Shown in pieces: positions 60,245 through 64,000 of a stretch of 64,000 bases of DNA. Source of the stretch: Oxalobacteraceae bacterium (GTDB taxonomy: Bacteria > Pseudomonadota > Gammaproteobacteria > Burkholderiales > Burkholderiaceae_D); the NCBI GenBank assembly GCA_947448025.1, contig CANFLV010000003.1, positions 62,001 to 126,000 of the forward strand. Reading direction: 5' to 3'. The notes beneath the pieces were generated by a model. It was not told where the DNA came from, searched no databases, and saw only the letters and a program-made list of their open reading frames with translations. Position numbers and translations under genes: made by a program. Numbering within the stretch: position 1 is the first letter of the stretch; each line of letters starts with the position of its first letter.

Positions 60245-61639
60245 ATGACAGCACAACTCTCCAAAAAAGGCGAGGCCTGGTCGGCGCGCTTCGCCGAACC
60301 CGTCTCGGATTTGGTAAAACGCTACACCGCCTCGGTATTTTTCGACAAGCGCCTGGCCGCCTTCGACATCGCCGGCTCGCTCGCGCATGCCGAGATGCTC
60401 GCGCACCAGCACATTATCAGCCAGGAAGACCACGCCGAAATCCGTCGCGGAATGGCGCAAATCACGTCTGAAATTGAAGGCGGCCAGTTCGAATGGCAGC
60501 TCGACCTCGAGGACGTGCACCTCAATATCGAAAAACGCCTGACCGAACTTGTCGGCGACGCCGGCAAACGCCTGCACACCGGCCGCTCACGTAACGACCA
60601 GGTCGCCACCGACATTCGCCTGTTCATGCGCGCTGCCATCGACGACATCAGCGGCTTGCTGCGCGACCTGCGTCTGGCGCTGGTCGACTTGGCCGAGCAG
60701 CATGCCGGCACCATCATGCCCGGCTTCACGCACATGCAGGTCGCCCAGCCGATCACCTTCGGCCATCACATGCTGGCCTATGTCGAAATGTTCGGCCGCG
60801 ATGCTGAGCGCATGGCCGACTGCCGCAAACGCGTCAATCGCCTGCCGCTGGGGGCCGCTGCCTTGGCCGGTACGACTTTCCCGATTGACCGTTTGCGCGT
60901 CGCTACCACGCTCGGCTTCGAAGATGTCTGCCATAACTCGCTGGACGCCGTCTCGGACCGCGATTTCGCGATCGAATTCTGTGCTGCCGCCGCCCTGGTC
61001 ATGACCCATGTTTCGCGCATGTCGGAAGAACTGGTGATCTGGATGAGCCCGCGCGTCGGCTTCATTGATATCGCCGACCGCTTCTGCACAGGCTCGTCGA
61101 TCATGCCGCAAAAGAAAAACCCGGACGTGCCTGAACTCGCGCGCGGCAAGACTGGCCGCGTCAACGGTCATCTGATCGCCTTGCTGACCCTGATGAAGGG
61201 CCAGCCGCTGGCCTACAACAAGGATAATCAGGAAGACAAGGAACCGCTGTTCGATACGGTCGACACGGTCGTCGATACCTTGCGCATTTTTGCCGACATG
61301 GCCGGCGGCATCACTGTCAAGCCGGAAGCGATGCGCGCAGCCGCCTTGCAAGGTTATGCGACTGCCACAGACCTGGCCGATTACCTCGTCAAGAAGGGCC
61401 TGCCTTTCCGCGATGCGCATGAAGCCGTGGCCCGTGCCGTGCGCCATTGCGTCGATCACGGCTGCGACCTGAGTGAAATGTCGCTGGGCGATTTGCAGGC
61501 TTTTTCAGCACTGATCACTGATGATGTATTCGCTGTCCTCACGCTCGAAGGTTCGGTCGCAGCGCGCGACCATATCGGCGGCACTGCACCAAACCAGGTT
61601 CGGGCAGCCATTGCGCGCCTGCGTAGCCAGCTTGCCTGA
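60245..61639 (+). CDS. argH: Argininosuccinate lyase
   Basis: 464 residues of the fumarase/aspartase superfamily, cleaving argininosuccinate to arginine and fumarate. Signature segments are [54 protein letters not shown] and the catalytic [16 protein letters not shown] loop. Length is as expected. A TATAAT-like -10 lies at 60207-60212. A long GC hairpin follows the stop. Confidence 0.98.
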   Translation: MTAQLSKKGEAWSARFAEPVSDLVKRYTASVFFDKRLAAFDIAGSLAHAEMLAHQHIISQEDHAEIRRGMAQITSEIEGGQFEWQLDLEDVHLNIEKRLTELVGDAGKRLHTGRSRNDQVATDIRLFMRAAIDDISGLLRDLRLALVDLAEQHAGTIMPGFTHMQVAQPITFGHHMLAYVEMFGRDAERMADCRKRVNRLPLGAAALAGTTFPIDRLRVATTLGFEDVCHNSLDAVSDRDFAIEFCAAAALVMTHVSRMSEELVIWMSPRVGFIDIADRFCTGSSIMPQKKNPDVPELARGKTGRVNGHLIALLTLMKGQPLAYNKDNQEDKEPLFDTVDTVVDTLRIFADMAGGITVKPEAMRAAALQGYATATDLADYLVKKGLPFRDAHEAVARAVRHCVDHGCDLSEMSLGDLQAFSALITDDVFAVLTLEGSVAARDHIGGTAPNQVRAAIARLRSQLA

Positions 61640-61653
61640 CATCGGCACTGCGA

Positions 61654-61685
61654 GGCATGCGGCGGGCTAATGAGCGCCGCATGCC
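61654..61685 (+). terminator. Hairpin after argH
   Basis: GGCATGCGGCG (61654-61664) and CGCCGCATGCC (61675-61685) form a perfect 11-base stem with a 10-base loop, 15 bases after the argH stop. Only an A-rich stretch follows rather than a T-run, so its termination strength is uncertain. Confidence 0.55.
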
Positions 61686-61898
61686 CGCTCAAAAATTCAG
61701 CACTATATCGTAAGTAGTAATACGTAATTTCGTTCCATTTTCCACAAAATCGGCGCCCTGCCGGCCTGTGCAGCACCCGCTGGCAGAGGGAAATGTTTAT
61801 ACTCTGCCCTTCCCGAAGCACGACCCCAGATACGCTGACACAGCGGCGCCGCGCCTCTGTGTCGCACAGATTTTTCATTTACTCCGGAGACGAGCATC

Positions 61899-62483
61899 AT
61901 GTCTTTTCTACTCTCGCTGTCGCGCATGATCGATGCGCTCAACGAAAAAATCGGCCTCGCAGTCAGCTGGGCCTTGTTCGCCGCCGTCATAGTCTGTAGT
62001 GGCAATGCACTGATCCGTTATTCATTCAACATGAGCTCAAACGGCTGGCTGGAAATCCAGTGGTATCTGTTTGCTGCGATGTTCCTGCTCGGCTCGTCCT
62101 ACACCTTGAAGCGCAATGAGCATGTGCGCATCGACGTCATCACCGGACTGTTCTCGAAACGCACGCAAGTCTGGATCGACCTGTTCGGTTTCCTGATCTT
62201 CATGCTGCCGATGACCTCGCTGATCCTGTATTTTGCCGTGCCGTATGCACTGACCTCAATGCAGAATCAGGAAATGTCCATGAATGCCGGCGGCCTGATC
62301 CTGTGGCCGGCCAAGATGCTGATCCCGGTCGGCTTCTTTTTGCTGACATTGCAAGGCGTGTCGGAACTGATCAAGCGTATCGGCTACCTGCAAGGCAAGG
62401 TCGACGCCAGCGAGTTCGAAAAACAAGTCGCCACTCCCGAAGAAGAAATCGAGGCGATCAAAGCCGCCAATAACATCACCTGA
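61899..62483 (+). CDS. TRAP transporter small membrane subunit (DctQ type)
   Basis: 194 residues with four TM helices (SWALFAAVIVCSGNALIRY, WYLFAAMFLLGSSYTL, LFGFLIFMLPMTSLILYFAV, ILWPAKMLIPVGFFLLTL) and the DctQ pattern NGWLEIQWYLFAAMFLL and LKRNEHVRIDVI. It associates with the large subunit and takes substrate from a periplasmic binding protein not found in the window. A GGAG site precedes the ATG. The C-terminal tail is acidic and rich in Glu. The substrate cannot be inferred from the membrane subunits. Confidence 0.95.
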   Translation: MSFLLSLSRMIDALNEKIGLAVSWALFAAVIVCSGNALIRYSFNMSSNGWLEIQWYLFAAMFLLGSSYTLKRNEHVRIDVITGLFSKRTQVWIDLFGFLIFMLPMTSLILYFAVPYALTSMQNQEMSMNAGGLILWPAKMLIPVGFFLLTLQGVSELIKRIGYLQGKVDASEFEKQVATPEEEIEAIKAANNIT

Positions 62484-62501
62484 TTGTCCGGAGAATCAAG
62501 C

Positions 62502-64000
62502 ATGGCTGAATTTTTAATCGCGAACATGGCGCCGATCATGTTCGGCGCTCTAGTAGTGTTCCTGCTATCGGGCTTCCCGGTAGCGTTTTCCCTGGCTGCC
62601 AACGGCCTGTTCTTTGGCTTCGTCGGCATTGAGCTGGGCTTGCTCAAACCTGAGCTGTTGCAGGCGCTGCCGAACCGTATCTTTGGCATCATGGCCAACG
62701 ACACGCTGCTGGCGATCCCTTTCTTTACCTTCATGGGCCTCATACTTGAGCGCTCCGGCATGGCCGAGGATTTGCTCGACACGATCGGACAATTGTTCGG
62801 TCCGATGCGCGGTGGCGTAGCGTATGCCGTGATTTTCGTCGGCGCGCTGCTGGCGGCGACGACAGGTGTGGTCGCCGCGTCGGTCATTTCGATGGGATTG
62901 ATTTCATTGCCGGTCATGCTGCGTTATGGCTACGACAAACGCATCGCCTCGGGCGTCATCGCCGCCTCCGGCACGCTGGCGCAGATCATCCCGCCATCGC
63001 TGGTGTTGATCGTCATGGCTGACCAATTGGGTCGGTCAGTCGGCGACATGTACCAGGCGGCTTTTGTGCCGGGTCTGCTGCTCACGGCAATGTATGCCGG
63101 TTACGTCGCATTGGTGTCGATCATCCGTCCGCAATGGGTGCCGGCACTGCCGGTCGAAGCGCGTAACCTGCGCCAGCCAAACGGTGACAGCGGCGTGATT
63201 TCATTGCTGGCATTGATCGCCGCGACCGTCGCGATCTGCGTGGGGTTCGCCCATTTCTATATCGGCAGCCATCCAAAAGCAGCCGCCGATGAAGTCGGCA
63301 TCTTCGCCGCCACTGTCGGCACGCTGGGCGCGTTCATGGTCGCGTTTTTCAATCGTAAATTCAAGCTCGGCCTGCTCTCGCGCATGGCCGAAAAAGTCAT
63401 CTTTGTGCTGATCCCGCCGCTGGCGCTGATCTTCCTCGTACTCGGCACGATCTTCATTGGTGTGGCGACACCGACCGAAGGCGGCGGCATGGGTGCGCTG
63501 GGCGCCCTGATCCTCGCGGTGATGAATCGCCGCCTGTCATTCGACCTGCTCAAGCAGGCGATGAATTCCACCACGCGTCTGTCGTGCTTCGTGGTCTTCA
63601 TCCTGATCGGCTCAACCGTGTTCTCGCTGATTTTCCGGGGCGTGAATGGCGATCTGTGGGTTGAACATCTGCTGTCGTCGCTCCCGGGTGGCAATACGGG
63701 TTTCCTGATCGTGGTTAACGTGATGTTCTTCCTGCTGGCCTTCTTCCTCGATTTCTTCGAGCTGGCCTTCATCCTCGTGCCGTTGGTCGGTCCGGTGGCC
63801 GACAAACTTGGCATCGACCTGATCTGGTTCGGCGTGCTGCTGGGCGTGAACATGCAGACTTCATTCATGCATCCACCCTTCGGCTTTGCGCTGTTCTACC
63901 TGCGCTCGGTCGCGCCCAAGGAAGTCAAGACTTCGGACATTTACTGGGGTGCGATTCCTTTCGTGGTAATCCAGATCATCATGGTGGTGCTGATCATTGC
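62502..64000 (+). CDS. TRAP transporter large membrane subunit (DctM type), 3' part beyond window
   Basis: About 499 codons are visible from an ATG preceded by CCGGAG, 18 bases after the small subunit. The chain is almost entirely hydrophobic helices, with conserved DctM segments: GFPVAFSLAANGLFFGFVG, FTFMGLILERSGMAEDLL, ASGTLAQIIPPSLVLIVMAD, GVATPTEGGGMGALGAL and NMQTSFMHPPFGFALFYLRS. It is the sodium- or proton-driven translocation channel for an organic acid or similar solute. Long loops between helices 6 and 7 (about 205-285) suggest the larger DctM subgroup. The stop lies beyond base 64000. Confidence 0.95.
   Translation, partial: MAEFLIANMAPIMFGALVVFLLSGFPVAFSLAANGLFFGFVGIELGLLKPELLQALPNRIFGIMANDTLLAIPFFTFMGLILERSGMAEDLLDTIGQLFGPMRGGVAYAVIFVGALLAATTGVVAASVISMGLISLPVMLRYGYDKRIASGVIAASGTLAQIIPPSLVLIVMADQLGRSVGDMYQAAFVPGLLLTAMYAGYVALVSIIRPQWVPALPVEARNLRQPNGDSGVISLLALIAATVAICVGFAHFYIGSHPKAAADEVGIFAATVGTLGAFMVAFFNRKFKLGLLSRMAEKVIFVLIPPLALIFLVLGTIFIGVATPTEGGGMGALGALILAVMNRRLSFDLLKQAMNSTTRLSCFVVFILIGSTVFSLIFRGVNGDLWVEHLLSSLPGGNTGFLIVVNVMFFLLAFFLDFFELAFILVPLVGPVADKLGIDLIWFGVLLGVNMQTSFMHPPFGFALFYLRSVAPKEVKTSDIYWGAIPFVVIQIIMVVLII

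Overview
The window reads as chromosome from a Gram-negative betaproteobacterium of the order Burkholderiales, most likely Oxalobacteraceae-like (Herminiimonas, Collimonas or Undibacterium type). This rests on gene content and order: ftsK-lolA-rarA-serS opposite trxB, nadE-glnB, hemC-hemD-hemX-hemY beside ppc and ppa, and an algZ/algR pair divergent from argH. The genus is an inference. Coding density is high, many genes overlap by 4 bases, and there is no CRISPR array, rRNA or intact insertion sequence.

Layout. 1-4.3 kb: a sigma54-type response regulator (cut by the window edge) and its membrane histidine kinase, divergent from an outer-membrane porin-like protein and a small periplasmic binding-type protein. 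4.3-9.7 kb: an apparent dead TonB-receptor 5' fragment, a small repeat protein, then a tight unit of WD40 propeller, FMN reductase, FGE/SUMF1-fold protein and ATP-grasp ligase. I cannot match this unit to a known pathway, and it is my main candidate for an undescribed system. 9.9-12 kb: a monohaem cytochrome fused to an outer-membrane barrel (Cyc2-like layout) behind a CRP/FNR-type palindrome, and a second barrel protein facing it. 12.1-19 kb: a six-gene operon making a CDP-linked, probably C-methylated deoxyhexose, headed by a TPR/OGT-family glycosyltransferase. 19.4-30.2 kb: small proteins, tRNA-Ser(CGA), serS, rarA, lolA, ftsK, trxB, smr, glnB, nadE. 30.2-37.8 kb: an acyltransferase-like protein, a complete RND efflux operon and an EF-hand protein. 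37.8-45.8 kb: ppa, hemY-hemX-hemD-hemC, ppc.

45.9-58.3 kb is an accessory block dominated by aerobic CO oxidation. It holds an RcoM-like PAS-LytTR regulator, coxM-coxS-coxL-coxG-coxD-coxE, a MocA-type cytidylyltransferase and a 2-oxoglutarate/Fe(II) oxygenase-like gene. On the opposite strand lie an XdhC/CoxF-type maturation factor and a Met-rich membrane protein. CoxL carries the form I motif AYRCSFR with the active-site Cys, so it should be a true Mo-Cu CO dehydrogenase. Upstream of coxM is a pair of 10-bp direct repeats 21 bp apart that fits a LytTR operator. The block sits between ppc and algR/argH and looks like an insertion into conserved backbone. 58.3-64 kb: the AlgR/AlgZ-like pair, argH, and the two membrane subunits of a TRAP transporter, the second cut by the window end.

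Starts were moved from the longest reading frame where a ribosome binding site, stop-start overlap or family length argued for it; each case is noted.
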